From assembly GCA_014338405.1 (NCBI GenBank), contig JTDE01001503.1, positions 1 to 64,000 of the forward strand: 64,000 nt of DNA. The letters run 5' to 3'. Under the pieces are notes generated by a model. That model did no database searches. It saw only the letters and a list, made by a program, of their open reading frames with translations, and was not told the DNA's origin. Positions 38,600 to 50,562 of this stretch are shown piece by piece (within the stretch, counting starts at the first letter, position 1; the number at the start of each line of letters is the position of its first letter). The DNA is from Paragonimus skrjabini miyazakii. Its lineage: Eukaryota; Platyhelminthes; Trematoda; Plagiorchiida; Troglotrematidae. The translations under genes and the position numbers were made by a program.

Positions 38600-41140
38600 A
38601 AGGATTGACAAAAACAAAATATATTTTAGTAATTGCATCAGTGCAATAACTACGATAGATTCTTCATAATGATTAGTTGACGAAACCTGGTGCAATAGTC
38701 ATAGCATTGGAGTGTTAGAGATGTTTTATATGTTAAGGTCTACCGATGTTAGTGCGACAAGATTTTCTAATTACTTCAGATAATAGATTCTCTTCCGGTA
38801 AACGAATAAGTAACTTTAGTAATCCATCGAATAGAAAGCAAGCAGTACGGTACTTCTGTGATAGATATCACATTATATGTAAATAAATAATAAATTGTCT
38901 TGTCTGTTTTGAGTACTTGTGGCCCCCTGTGCTTTTGGTTAGCCGACGTGATCATGCGACGACTCAGTAACAAGGCCACTGGAACTTGAAAAAGCATCTT
39001 CTAGTCTATAGCGATGTTCTGTAATGAGCCTATCATGAGTTTCCTGCCGTTCGTTTCGGTCGTCTTTGATACATCTCACTGTCAGATAGCCAGTTAGGTT
39101 CTGTGATCACTACACAAAACTTTGATACGTTACAAGGGGCCTGCAGAATATCATTACATATTACGATGTTATGTGATATCACTTACCCAATGATTCATTA
39201 ATAATCATCTGTAATTAAACTTCAGACATATCCATCGTCAAAACTGCGCTGACCATTATTCGAATGATCTGGAGCCTATAGGATGAGTTTCTGAATGGTT
39301 ATTAGCAAACAACCTATGTTTCCCACAGCATGTGCATCGCACAGAAAAAAGCACAAAATTTTGAAGAAGAATCGATTGACGATTTTTCTCCAAAGTCTCA
39401 CGCCACTACCGTCTTGGTTGTACATCCGCAAGAAAATAAACACACAGGTTTATAATCCATGTCTGAAGAATACAACCATTATTAAGAGCATCCAAAATAG
39501 GTCACCAAAAAAGTTTAAAACTCGGTGTGTTACTTACAAGGACTGACAGCGCCATGTAACCTCTAAGTCACCTATGGCCAACCAGAAGGATACTCAATCC
39601 TCATTTACAAAAGTGATCACGTATATGATCATACATTAGCAGACCTCCTACATTCACCCGGAAATGAATGGCCAGGTGGTCATTATCTTAAGCGTGAGTT
39701 GGAAACGGGTATACTAATTTGTGAAAAGACTTCCTTTCCAGTCAGGGTGTGTCAGTCTGTAAATACAGTCGAACTTTATGATCACTGCTAACTTGACTGA
39801 GGGGTCCAGATCTCAACTCGAACTAGAGAGGTCATCCAGCGCTAAGACTCTTTTGACCAGCTATCTAACTGCCATCTCAAAGACCACTAAATGTGAACAG
39901 TTGTCTGTTAGTGTTTTCGGTTGCCTCACACCCTCCTTGAGTTGGTTGAACATCCGATGATGGTATGTTGCACAATGTTGTGTTCCTTCGAGTCCAGATT
40001 CCCCTGTGTGCACCTGAGAAAGTTTTCCCTAAGTTTATGAACTTTTCGGCTACTGTTAGATCCCAGGTAATTCCACATACCAAAAGACGTGGATGGTTGA
40101 TCCTTCTGCCTTCAATGCAAAATTATTAAAGTAGAAGGACAGAGATAATAGGTGGTATCTCGAAACAAACTAAAGAAAGACACTTTCAGAAGATTCCGGG
40201 AGGGGATGAAGGACCACATAGAAATTTCACACTCTCTAAAGGATCTTTCAATGTTTTCAGCGAAGCTTGATGATTGAATCAGTCAGTGAAGAAGTTCGAA
40301 GACAGGGGGATTTTAAGAGTTGCTGTTGATGGTCAGTGATAGTCATCATCATTGTTAGTGTCTGTGCAACACTTGTGAACATTGTGCCTCGAGCTGTCGA
40401 TTGTCCCGACAATTGTCCAAAAAGTGGTCACGGAAGAACCAACAGAGGCTTCCAGATCAACACAACACGCAAGCTTGACCACCCTCTCAAGGTAGCAACG
40501 AGGCTCAAGGTTGACATTCGTCTGTATGAACAACCATCGATTTTTTGTTGGTTTACACCTAAATTCGGTCTCTTCGTATTACGAACCAATTATGCTAAGC
40601 TGCATATTTTCCATGTCTCTGAACAGCTGTAAAATAGTTACCAGTTTTGAGCAATGCAGGGTTTGACTGGAAAAAATTGTATATCATTCACCGTTGAATA
40701 CAGTTTTTGCACCTAGACATCCCATGTAATCATTTTCAAAAAGAAACACAACAATTCATATCTTTGTCAGTTTCAGGAATTTCTCTAGATTTCGCACTGA
40801 GTTGAGACAACCGTATTGACTACTGTAGTCATCAATTCAACTAGAACGAAAGAAAATATCATCTCTAAGGTCTCAGTTGCATTCAGTCATAAATGCGGAG
40901 GTTTTCTAATCGTTTCGATAAAAAATAGTAATTTGAATCCAGTGTCTGCCTACGAAGAAGAGTGGCTGAAAAAATCTGAGTGATCTAAAGCTTATGTTAG
41001 TGCAAATTTTACTAATTAACCTGAACTCTAATTCAGTGAAAAACGTCCCCAAAGATATTGTGGAAATAAAATGTATTGTTTATATACATGTTATTCAACA
41101 ATAAGTAGTGAAAGTTAGGGGATTTGCGTTACTGATGTGT
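38600..41140. other. Intronic, no gene seen
   Basis: A 22-nt stretch at 39188-39209 on the minus strand is flanked by a fair acceptor (GAAGTTTAATTACAG) and donor (GTAAGT), but its phase does not fit the mucin gene. The frames at 39295-40632 lack motifs. Confidence 0.4.
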
Positions 41141-41144
41141 AGTC

Positions 41145-41245
41145 GGAGATTTGGTTGATTTCAAGTTGAACATCACTCACAACTGATCGCAGATGTTGCA
41201 TTCCCATAGACTTTTCAGTCGGTCCCTTTTCGAAAGGGAATGAAA
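41145..41245. repeat. Single-arm copy of the fold-back MITE
   Basis: Only one arm is recognisable: TTGAACATCACTCACAACTG, GATCGCAGATGTTGCATTCC, CATAGACTTTTCAGTCGGTC, then a break. It sits next to the 3' end of the Penelope-like fragment at 41292-41640. Confidence 0.45.
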
Positions 41246-41291
41246 GAAAGCGCAACAGTTAAGGAAACTAATACTCATTCTATCTAACGTG

Positions 41292-41640
41292 TTACCAAGA
41301 TAGCGACAGGTTCATTCCCATCTGTTTCTGAACACTCAACGGTGGTTTCATATGCCGTATTGTAAGCTCGTTGGAAACAGCAAAGCCGGATTAGTTAACT
41401 GGTTGGCAAATATCACGGAATGTCTTGATGGGATTTATTTGGTGACCAGATTCTTGTAAATGACTTGTAACTGTACCCATTGCTGTTTCCTTTTGGCAAT
41501 CAGAAACCATTTGGGAAGATAGTTCCAAGATTCGAATATGGAATGCTCTCACTCTGCGACCAACATACTGCAAACCGTATTACAGTTAGATTCAAAAATA
41601 ATGTTTGTATTGGCGAGTATGACTACTGGATACTTTTTCA
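41292..41640 (-). mobile_element. Penelope-like GIY-YIG fragment to its stop
   Basis: On the minus strand: MQYVGRRVRAFHIRILELSS (YIG-R-T-x-R...R-I-x-E), TSHLQESGHQINPIKTFRDI, then after one frameshift SNELTIRHMKPPLSVQKQMG and MNLSLSW with the stop at 41294-41292. Motif order and the Leu-x-Trp end match the copies at 6964 and 30955. A single-arm fold-back repeat adjoins its 3' end. Confidence 0.55.
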
Positions 41641-41644
41641 GAGT

Positions 41645-44105
41645 TGGGGAGGTGCGAGCAGTTCACTGCAGCCCGATGAGCTTGGCTGATATATGGATAT
41701 GATTTATTGCCGCTTCCATTCTTCGCACCGTAAACAGTGCTACATCGTTTCCTTTATAGGCAAACATACAAACAGTAATTTGCATTTGCCCGTAGGCGCT
41801 CGCACGCTCATTTCCCTATCGTCCACTTCATGTACGTAATCAAAAATAACCGACGTAATGATGGCTAAGCAAACATAATACATGGCGATATATGCATTTT
41901 TTAAATAGATTTCTGTCTGAAAGCATACGCCACAATACAATACGTACCGGATTCCATTTACGTCTCTGAAGTTTGGCTGCAATCTCCCAAAACCGTGGAC
42001 TGTTGTGTGCATTGTTTTATAGAACACGCAAGATTGTTGTATGACAAACTTGGGAATGAAAAACAGCTGCTTTGTAACACACTAGTAGAGAACGGTTATC
42101 CATCTCCGCTTATCGAGAAATACGTCATCTATTGAGCTAAGACTTGATAAATTAGGTTTTTGAATAAAAAACTGCCTACCTTTGCCTATCATTTAAAGGA
42201 GGTGGCATTTCAGTTTTAGTTAGACGAAGACCTGTAGTCGCAGCTAGATGGATATACAACGCCGCGAAAGTGACGGTCATTCAGAATACTTAACAAATAT
42301 TGACCTCAGTGAGAGAAAATCTGATCATCTAGATCATCCAGTCAAATGTAATGTATGGTTTCCTTTGTACTTGTGGATACCAATACGCTGGGGGTACCTC
42401 GAGGCAACTTGGCAAACACGTCAGCAAACATATTCCGGAAATGACATCGTCCGAAGTGTCATCACAAAACGGGTCATTCAGTGTGTGGCGTTAACCCGGT
42501 TCATATCATCCGTCAGTCGAGAATAAAGCAAAGTGTGGCGTTTGGTTGGGCTGTTCTCACTTATCGAATAAAACTGGTCCTGTCACTGAAACAAGTGGTT
42601 ATGGAATTGTCTCTCCTCTCATCATTTTGTTCCATTCCCAAAACTTCCCTCGTTCCTTGGTGTTTTCACCCCATTACTGCATGCATCCTTTATAAATTTG
42701 TGTAACTATCGTAGTTAAGTGCACACAGTAACGTTCTTTCCACCCTTCACGTAAATCCTGACGATCGACTCAGCAACGTAACCCTTCTTTGTTGCTTTGA
42801 GTTACGTCATCGGATAGCCTGTTTCCAAGTTTCCAAGCTATTCGGACCTGGCTTCTCTTAAGCGCTTACTTAACCACTGTTCTCATGCCTGCTAACTATA
42901 CGTTGATCGCACTGATTTTGTTGTAGCAACAATGAGAAGCGGAAGCAATGTTCGTGCATAGTACACCTTACACTACATCATTGGCTTTTTTCAAACATAT
43001 TTTGGGTAACCATTGTTTCAAACTTGGGTTTATTATTGTGTAACATAAATGTTGTTTACGAGAAGCTAGGATGAGTCCTTGTAGTGGTCCGTTTATCGTA
43101 CATACATATAGCGTAATTAATACCACACAGTTTCTCTCTCTCATTTGTTATGCCAGAAAGTCTACTTATCCCCATCCTCAACCTGATCGTTAACAGGTTA
43201 GGCGTATTTCTCATGAGTCCCCCTTAGTTGATTCATCAACATTCTCCCTAACCATCTATCTCAGTTGATATTGAGCAACGATGTCAAAATTATGTTTCGT
43301 GTTTTGTATAACTCATGAGCCGATGATAGTAGTAGCTGGAAACGTCGTCAATTTGAGTTCGAACGCAACATTCAGAAGAAGAAGTACCATGGGAAGGATA
43401 TGTACTACCGACAAGTTCTAATAGGAATGAAGCCTCAGTCTATTGCTTCCTTACGAAAGAAGTTTGCTGGAATATCTATCGCGTTGTGGAAGCCGCGATC
43501 ATCTTTTCATCATGACAAGGCTAAACATTTTGTGTCATTTCGTCGGTACCGAATTTACAAACCTCAGATACTTTTCTAGCTGATACAAGTAGGGTGCGAC
43601 AGATGATCAGATAGTGATTTATAAACGATCAATAACTTCAGACTAGATCGAGTTCACGGAAAATGTTCTTGAACAGACAAAACGGGCTCCAGTTATTTGA
43701 TCTTGGTGGCTTCGGCAAATTGCAAGATGAGAGGATAAGTGCAATGTAATGAGATTTAAGATGTACAAACTGAATAAATAACCTGACCGGTGGACAGAAC
43801 ATAATGAGCGATCATGGAAACCGGTCGTTTCTGTTATTTAGCGGTACTACAGTTCATCTGCGGCCGTTTAGACAAGTATTCAGTCCTCAGAGGATCAAAC
43901 GTTCGTCAGTTGTGCGCACAAGTTAGTAAACGTAATATAGGGTTGTGCCAATTAACCGGCTACCTTTTAGGAAAGGTAGGGTTCGTGTGAGTACACAGTC
44001 CCCAGATGTGTTAAACAATCGTTTAGTCGAGTTTATTATCAGTCGTGTTATTTAATACCTATCATCATCACCAGTTCTATGCAAACACAACAGTATTTAG
44101 TGGCT
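41645..44105. other. Intronic, between two Penelope-like fragments
   Basis: About 2.5 kb separates an RT and a nuclease fragment on the same strand. No motif was recognised inside, though it may hold an insertion into one original element. Confidence 0.4.
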
Positions 44106-44110
44106 GCCTT

Positions 44111-44345
44111 TTAGGATGGTGAGTTTGATCTACAATGTTTTTCTATTAATTTTGTAGAGAAACCATTGGACTGTAAAGTGGAGGTGATCAGATATAGTTC
44201 ATTCGAAGAACTGTCCTTAATAAAAACTTTTCTTCTTAATGTGAACGGTGTCTTCATCAGTGTACGCTTATGATTTACTGGTATGAAGCTAACGACGTTC
44301 AAGAACTGAAATGGCCATGTAGATTAGTTACAGACCACCTTTTTG
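44111..44345 (-). mobile_element. Penelope-like reverse transcriptase fragment
   Basis: The frame reads NVVSFIPVNHKRTLMKTPFT, RRKVFIKDSSSNELYLITST, then LQSNGFSTKLIEKHC. It matches the RT thumb of Penelope-like elements (S-F-x-P-x-x-x-K...L...E-L...L-x-x-N-G-Y-P...I). It has the same strand as the nuclease fragment at 41292-41640 but lies 2.5 kb upstream, farther than the normal spacing, so either something inserted between them or these are two copies. Confidence 0.5.
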
Positions 44346-44694
44346 ATAGGCTGATTATTAGTATATCCACAAACGGTGGATAATGGCTAGTCTTAAATCC
44401 ACACTTTCTGGTTAGATAGACGAATAGACAAGAGTTGCACTCTATCACCTATTCTGTGTTCCTAACTGACAAGTATTAACGTATTATCGACACAAAATTT
44501 GTGACTGAGCAATTTTGCAACATTTGTACCAATCTTAATTCAATCTAATTGAATCTAAGCTAAGATGGGGCACAAGGAACGGTACACATTTATTTGGTGG
44601 TAAGAGTGATCAAGAATTCGAAAACCTCGAGCTACTTTTAACAAGTTCGTCGTTGCGGAAAGAACACGTGCTGGGAATTACCAGCATTTAGTTA

Positions 44695-45005
44695 AGCTAC
44701 ACATCACCGGCAGTTGATTGTATTTTTCGCATTCCCATAGATTGATCAACTATATCTTTTCGAAAAACAACACCAGACTTCAAGTTTGCTCTCAGTTGAG
44801 CTCGTCACTAGTGAATATAATTGTTATTGCCGAGAGTAAAATCTCGTAAACGTCTTCGTACGACAACCTGGTTGAACACAGTGCCACTCACCTCACATTA
44901 GGCATGACTGAATCATCGTGTACAACATCAGGTGGCAAGTTGAAAAGTTTCAGTAAGAACGAAACCTGAATGTAATACCTCTTTTTGAAAAGTCTATTGG
45001 AATAC
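44695..45005. mobile_element. Diverged copy of the tRNA-core fold-back MITE
   Basis: The left part (44695-44820) shares TTCGCATTCCCATAGA, CTTTTCGAAAAACAA, ACCAGACTTCAAGTTTG and GAGCTCGTCA with the copy at 52651. The right part (44935-45005) holds the inverted counterparts (AACGAAACCTGAAT, TTTTTGAAAAGTCTATTGG). The core between them is the same length but more diverged. It follows a Penelope-like fragment on the minus strand. Confidence 0.45.
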
Positions 45006-45009
45006 AAGA

Positions 45010-47510
45010 GAAGAAATCTATCCTGAGTGTATTATACTTCTATGGAATCTTCAGAATATCTATGTTTCAGCTACGTTTTTTCACATTTATAACGGATTTA
45101 AGTAAGCTAAGTGGTAACATTTCGCAACCCACGTTCAGTTCAGATAAAACAGATTCGATAGTCTCGCTGCACAACAGTGTAATTTATTGCAAATTACTGG
45201 CGTGTTAATTACCTAATTAATTTCTAACCTTCATCAACATCCCTGCTGAAATTTGGTAAGGAGGGATATAAAACTTCGAGTGACCTAGAGTTTAATTTCA
45301 CTCTGTTTCACATTTTGGTTTTTCGCAGTACAGCCAGTAAGTTTTCATACTTTCTGTTTGTATACTGCTCTCATTGTTTATTGAATCAGCAAATATTTAT
45401 CATTTGTTTGTAATTGACTTGCCAAAGCTCGAGGAAGTACTGTTTAATTTCCAGCACACCTGATACATCATAAATGGCCCCAGTAACTCGACTGACCCTG
45501 ACACCGTGTATGTCGGTCAGGACAAGTCAATGAAACAATGTGGGCCCTTGTAAACAACTGAGCGAAAAATTCTCACTCGTTTTATTGGTCAAGCCATCTG
45601 ATATGATCACAATGAAACAGCTACATGAGAATAAGTTTCACTTGACAGATTGCATGTGAATCATTCCAACGCTCGAATGAGTTGGAACGGTGAGGTCAAG
45701 AAAGCAGCATCATCGGCAGTCAATTAGCAGTCAATTTGCTTGCCATTTTTCACTCGTGTAATTAGCGAAAGCAATTCCGTTTCAGTCAGATTACCCAAGT
45801 GAATATCCCACCATTTTGCCAAACGTGGCGCCAGCTTGTTGAACAATTACGCAGTCTTTTCATATTGTCTACAGGTCATCAGTTGATATCATGAAGAATT
45901 TTGAAACTTCTGTAGTTAAACTTAATGCATGTTAATATCATTTTGCTACCAGCATCACATCTTTATATCAAACTTGGCTTTATTATCCAAACTGCTTATC
46001 TAATTTTGTCATCCACAATAGCATGATGTCAAAGCTGACAATCTGTTCGGGATTACCGACTAACACATAGGAACAATTAAAGTCCTATTGGAGAAACCTG
46101 TTCCTATTTTAGATTTCACCAAATTCCGGCACATTATTGATAGAAAGGATTAATCCGATGTAATTTAAAGGTAGGTCACTCAAATCGTTAGATATATGAA
46201 ACGGAATATTCGTACAGCGTGAACATTTTTAGAAAGACTTGTGATTTCTCTCATTTGAACTGGGGGAGAAGTCACGGGTGATCGGTTGGAGTTAACAGGA
46301 CAGTTACTGTATCTCCTCTCGAGGCGATCTAAACAGGTGCTTCTCGATAATGTAGTTATAGACATTCTGTAACAAGTTTGGGTGACCAGCTCCATCAGAA
46401 CCATGAAAAAATAAGGTAGCCTACAGTGCGGGGCATTCCCATGTTTACAGCGCTTTTCCAACGGTTACAAACAGTTTGCAAGTTAGGGAGGAAATGTTGT
46501 GTTCTAGTTCTGAATTGGGGGACTGCACCCTGGTCCTAAGAGAGGCATCCCGTAAGTGATCCGCTACTTCGGAGATTATTGAAGACATGATTCGTTATTG
46601 CGCACACGCTTTATGATACGGAAAATTGTGAGTTCACTTTGGATTCTCGGTAGGTTTTCGGATAATAACTACTAGTTGAAAGGAACTTCCAGTTCCTCGA
46701 CACGTTTAACTACACAATGCATGGTGGCCATGGATACATAGTCTAGAGGGGAAATCTCGAATAATAAAAAGTGCCGCTAATAACGACTGAAGTGATGATC
46801 ACCTGCTCATTAAGAATTGACTTGTACAACAGTAGAATTATCATCAAACTCGCAAATATGTTACGACAATAACTAAGATAAACAAACCACAATATGTATA
46901 TCTTCCAGCATTTTTATCTGTCAAAAGCCGGATATTTCCATGTTCTAGGTATTTTTTATTAAATTGATCAGTGGACGACTTGTCTATTGATCGGCTTATG
47001 TTATACCACATCTTTAGTATATTCAGCCTACGAGATTGGCTGGATGATTATGGCGCTGACTAGTGACTGTCAATTCTGCAATTCGGAAGTTGATATCGTA
47101 CACACCCCCAAAACAGCTTTGTATTTATGTGTATTTACGCAAATGTCTGAGACATTCCTTTTTAGTTTTTCATTCCATCACGTTTAAATCTATTGTTTTA
47201 ACAGTACTTTTTCTAACAGGATATTTAACTGTGCGTATTGTCTAACGATATTATGGTTGTCAACTTTGTCCGATGTTCACGTAGCAGTTACTAATAAAAA
47301 CTGAAGGTGTATTGGGAAATGCATAATTTAAACACAGTGATCTTCACTCAACAATTCTAACGGTTTCCTATTCGAAACACATAGCTGCGGATTTTCGTCA
47401 AACTTCTCTCAACTTCAAGCAGGTAGCTGATGTTGCCTCACCACCCTTCACTTCGTCTGTATTACCTACTCAGTACGACATTTAGTGTTACGAATATATT
47501 GACAAATAGT
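45010..47510. other. Intronic, no gene seen
   Basis: Stop-dense AT-rich sequence upstream of SEA exon 3. The minus-strand frame at 46461-46180 has no known motif. Confidence 0.5.
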
Positions 47511-47516
47511 ACTCAC

Positions 47517-47763
47517 TAGAAAGCGTGATCCCACCGGTAAGTCGGAAGTCCATCACCAATTTGTCCTTTTCTGAAATATTAGCCACAAGATGACTAATGC
47601 TGTCAACAACCAAATCAGTCAATCTTTGAACCGTGAAGTTTTTAGGTGCTGTTTCAGCGAACTTCAACAGCATGTCAGACCAGACTGACTGTCCCCAAAA
47701 TCGAATACATTGAGTATCTTCCACCAAATCTGACATTCTCGAGAATTGCAGAACACGTTTGAA
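47517..47763 (-). CDS. SEA-mucin gene, exon 3: second half of SEA domain 1
   Basis: Entry is phase 0 after CATTTTCAAAACCAG. Exit is phase 1 at GTGAGT (47516-47511). It encodes 82 residues that align with exon 22962-22713. Shared landmarks are a Cys before the core strand, a core strand here reading FWGQSVWSD where the paralog has FRQGSVLAD, a helix (LTDLVVDSISHLV), and a closing strand (VMDFRLTGGITLSS). The Gly-Ser-Val cleavage triplet of self-cleaving SEA domains is altered to Gly-Gln-Ser-Val, so autoproteolysis is doubtful. The acceptor is the least certain boundary; the phase fits exon 2 without adjustment. Confidence 0.55.
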
Positions 47764-48740
47764 CTGGTTTTGAAAATGAAATACATGTTGATCAGTTCAA
47801 AATGAGATAACATTTCGTTGAATATCACTAGATTTCAGTTGCACAACATTAGTTTTATCACGATTGTATTAACCCGTTTTGTCATTGATCCTCAGCATAC
47901 TTACCTCTCTTGCTTTGAAGGATTCGTTAGTTACTTCAAGTAGTTAATGACAGAGAAGACTTATCTGGAATACTTTGACACAACAATCTAGTGCTGTAGG
48001 GATTACCCATTACTTTATATGATTCTACAACTTGATGAACGATTACTAAGGTTTTGGCAAACATTTTTGTTTTTAAGTAGTTACGACTGATGTGAAGTTC
48101 AAAACACTAGGAACATGGTGATTGATTATTGGCCATGTCATACAATTAATGCTGATACAACCATATTTTACATTACTCTGTGTGGACAATGAACCCCACA
48201 GACTGTTAGCTTGATATGACTCAGGCCACTGGGTTCCAAATACCAAGTGTATACCATTTCACGATGCACCTTTCGAACCGGCTCTTCACAATAACAAATA
48301 TTCTCAGTTTTATTTGGACTCACCGGATGGACTTAATGTAAATGTAGTTAGTATAGGTCAATTTCTGTTAGTAATCGAATGCTTCATCCACTAACTCATT
48401 TGTTTAACAATAGAAAAATTAAGACAACTGATGTGTCACGTGCTAACCCCCCACTTAGTACACATATACTAGATGAATCCATTTAAGAAGCGCACATATC
48501 GTGAACCAATAACATCTCATACAATCTAGGCATTTTCAGACTGGAGCCACCTTCGTCTACATCAGAATTTGAGCAGCCAGTCATGTCGAATTGTCTTCCG
48601 TTATCTTTACAAAGTTCTGTAAAACCATTCCATTTTACATCTGTTATATACTTGTAAAGCTTCCGGAGTGGAAATAAACTAACACTGGGCAAACATTTCA
48701 GTTTCTATTTTTTAAAATGCCAACGAAACCACTGACTTAC
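47764..48740. other. Intron inside SEA domain 1
   Basis: A very good donor on the minus strand (AGAGAG then GTAAGTATG, near 47897) follows a 29-nt open stretch whose phase fits neither neighbouring exon. The 69-codon frame at 48692-48483 also fails the phase test. Confidence 0.45.
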
Positions 48741-48865
48741 AAATTGACGTTGTGTAGCACACTGCTCCTCGAATAGCTTTGACTTTGAATCACCCAACCT
48801 GCTGTCCCATTTCAGTGACTGTCCATTATGTGGCAGTTGCATTTTCACAAACAATCCTTCGACAT
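48741..48865 (-). CDS. SEA-mucin gene, exon 2: first half of SEA domain 1
   Basis: The acceptor is ...ATTCTCAACAG and the donor GTAAGT (48740-48735). Entry is phase 1 and exit phase 0. It encodes 42 residues: an initial strand (GLFVKMQLP), a Trp-Asp motif (LKWDSRLGDS), then a helix-like stretch with a Cys (LFEEQCATQ). The order matches exon 30082-29937: strand, Trp-Asp-x-x-Leu, Ser/Leu pairs, and a Cys about four residues before the splice site. The two are clearly paralogous SEA first halves. The reading frame at 48692-48483, just downstream, does not fit the phase and is left out of the model. Confidence 0.6.
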
Positions 48866-49725
48866 CTGTTGAGAATTAGAAAAAAGAATTTCGTAAAACT
48901 TCATTTGTTTTATGCAAAACAACAGTTTTACAGGTCAATTTGAAACGTTTCTCTTATTGAAATGGATACTATTCTTTTATCTAATGAATTATGCTGTTCG
49001 TGGTTTACAAGAGATCAATAGCATGTGTAAAAAACATGGTCAAATTCACACTTCTGTCAGTGTGGCATGTACTGTTCTGTACTAACTTCGGTCCCTTATC
49101 TACCAAGATTACCTCGGTATATTCTTCAATTGATTGCTACTGTGAGTACAAGTAACTGTAAATTATATATAGCGCTTGTCTCTCAAAGCTGTTCAGGAGA
49201 ATAAAGCAGTGTTTCTCACTGTTTTGTCTGTACTGAGTATAATTTGTGGCTGCTGTACGTATTATAGTTTGTGTACCGTAATCAGTATCTGGTTCGTAAA
49301 GGAATTTGTATACAAGCAGTTCGTTTCCCTTGGTTAGAGCGCTGTCACATAACTGTCATCAGTCAATGGTCCCCTATTCTGTAAGTCTTTCTCTATCTCT
49401 GACGCGTCTTTTCAAACACCACTATGTAGTCCTCACACCAGTCCTGATTTCCACCTTGTAATTTCACCGTCATACAGACTGGCATTTTCTAAAGATATGT
49501 CGTTCACCTTATGGCTCATCCAACTGTTTAATTGTTTGAAAAAGACTAAGTTTTGTGGTATTTAAAGCCATTTTCAGTTACTTGTTTCTGTTGAAGACAT
49601 TAGAGCCACAAATAAACATGAAATCTGTCCGGAAATTTAAATTGGTTGATGTGAACATGAGGTAGTTAGTAGTGTATTCTCTGTATAAACAATTTACAGG
49701 TTACCTACATGAATACATGACATAC

Positions 49726-50056
49726 CTCTTAGAGAACTTGTAAACGAGTGAGTTATGTCCGATAACTGCCGCTCTTCTTGTTCTGCATTATTCAATAATT
49801 CAGTAGTTTCTGTTTGCGAATTTCTTCCTCTCACAATCCGAAGAGACACTTTAGAAGTGGTGGACGAAAACTGATTGTCTGAGGAATGAATATCCCTTGG
49901 GATAAAACTTATTTCCAGAAGAGGCGATCTGACGATAGGTTTTGAATTTAGCGTATCAGAACTAGGAATGTTCCAGTTCTTGTCCGCGCAGATGACTTCG
50001 AGGGCACAGAACACGACAAGTAAGCGATATATGTATTTTTTTACTGGACCACTCAT
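49726..50056 (-). CDS. SEA-mucin gene, exon 1 (signal peptide)
   Basis: The first coding exon opens with ATG, with A at -3 and an in-frame stop 18 nt upstream. The N-terminus is a typical signal peptide: MSGPVKK, then a hydrophobic core (about residues 8-23, including RLLVVFCALEVICA), with likely cleavage after ICA. The next 85 residues are polar, rich in Ser, Thr, Glu and Arg, with no domain I recognise. The exon ends after codon 110 plus one base at a good donor (AGAG then GTATGT, donor at 49725-49720). That phase 1 matches the next exon. A rearranged LTR element starts about 0.5 kb upstream, so the promoter region is short or shared with it. Alternative: this could be the start of a shorter, separate secreted protein. 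Confidence 0.6.
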
Positions 50057-50369
50057 TTTTGGCTGTTCAGTTCAGATTGAGAACTGTTGATAGGTTTTCA
50101 TGTCTGTCAATAGAATAGAGTCAAAAAGAATTTAGACGTGAAGTATTAATTAGTTAAGGTAGTTAACTATGTCACCGTGGTTAGTTAGTTACACTTATTA
50201 AAATGGCAACAGATTACGACAATTCCTTTCAAGTTAGCTGGTTGTTGAGAAGATTCCACTGAGAACAAATGAAAACTGTAGTGAAATGCACTATTAATAT
50301 CTTTAATGTTGCAGCATTTGAAGCCTACTAAATTGCACTGACTGCCAAAAAAGTTGCATTCACGCAAAC

Positions 50370-50538
50370 CCTGTACAATGCTGACAGTTATGTCAGTATT
50401 GCTTAGCTTTAGAGGTTTGAACAAGTCCACTGGAATTGAAGAAGGCAAATGTGATTGCAACGACTGTACGAACAGCTGACAATTGACAGACGACATCTCG
50501 ATTTCCAAAAGCTGTGTTACAATCACGTCTTTTCTGTT
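50370..50538 (-). CDS. Possible SEA second-half exon of an upstream paralog
   Basis: This 169-nt candidate exon enters in phase 0 (acceptor TATATATACCAG) and leaves in phase 1 (CAGG then GTTTGC, 50369-50364), the phases of the two SEA second-half exons in the main gene. The peptide lines up with them: a core strand (DVIVTQLLEIEMSS for SVLADIVLEMES), a helix (QLFVQSLQSHLPSS), and a closing strand (LKLSNTDITVS). It lacks the 20-odd residues before the core, perhaps because an LTR starts about 25 bp upstream. It sits upstream of the signal-peptide exon, so it belongs to another gene, another transcript or a truncated copy. Both splice sites are mediocre. Confidence 0.35.
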
Positions 50539-50562
50539 CTGGTATATATACATATATATACT

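Larger units (their letters stand above)
1910..50056 (-). other. SEA-domain mucin-like gene locus (multi-exon model)
   Basis: This is a gene model assembled by hand from ten candidate exons on the minus strand, listed one by one below. In transcript order they are 50056-49726, 48865-48741, 47763-47517, 38593-38534, 35113-35063, 30082-29937, 22962-22713, 12457-12359, 6248-5577 and 2188-1910. Their lengths (331, 125, 247, 60, 51, 146, 250, 99, 672 and 279 nt) keep one open frame of about 753 codons. The product would have a signal peptide, two SEA-type domains and long Ser/Thr-rich linkers, as in membrane mucins and tegument or secretory glycoproteins. SEA and mucin assignments rest on motif reading only. 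Exons could be missing, and the 3' end may lie outside the window. The introns (up to about 10 kb) hold most of the mobile elements described below. Confidence 0.55.

Noticed and set aside
47898..47926. A 29-nt exon-like stretch before a near-perfect donor.
   Set aside because: Its only open phase (1 to 0) does not fit between exons that leave and enter in phase 0.
48483..48692. A 69-codon minus-strand frame between the two halves of SEA domain 1.
   Set aside because: Its usable acceptors are in the wrong phase and it would split a SEA domain that aligns continuously without it.
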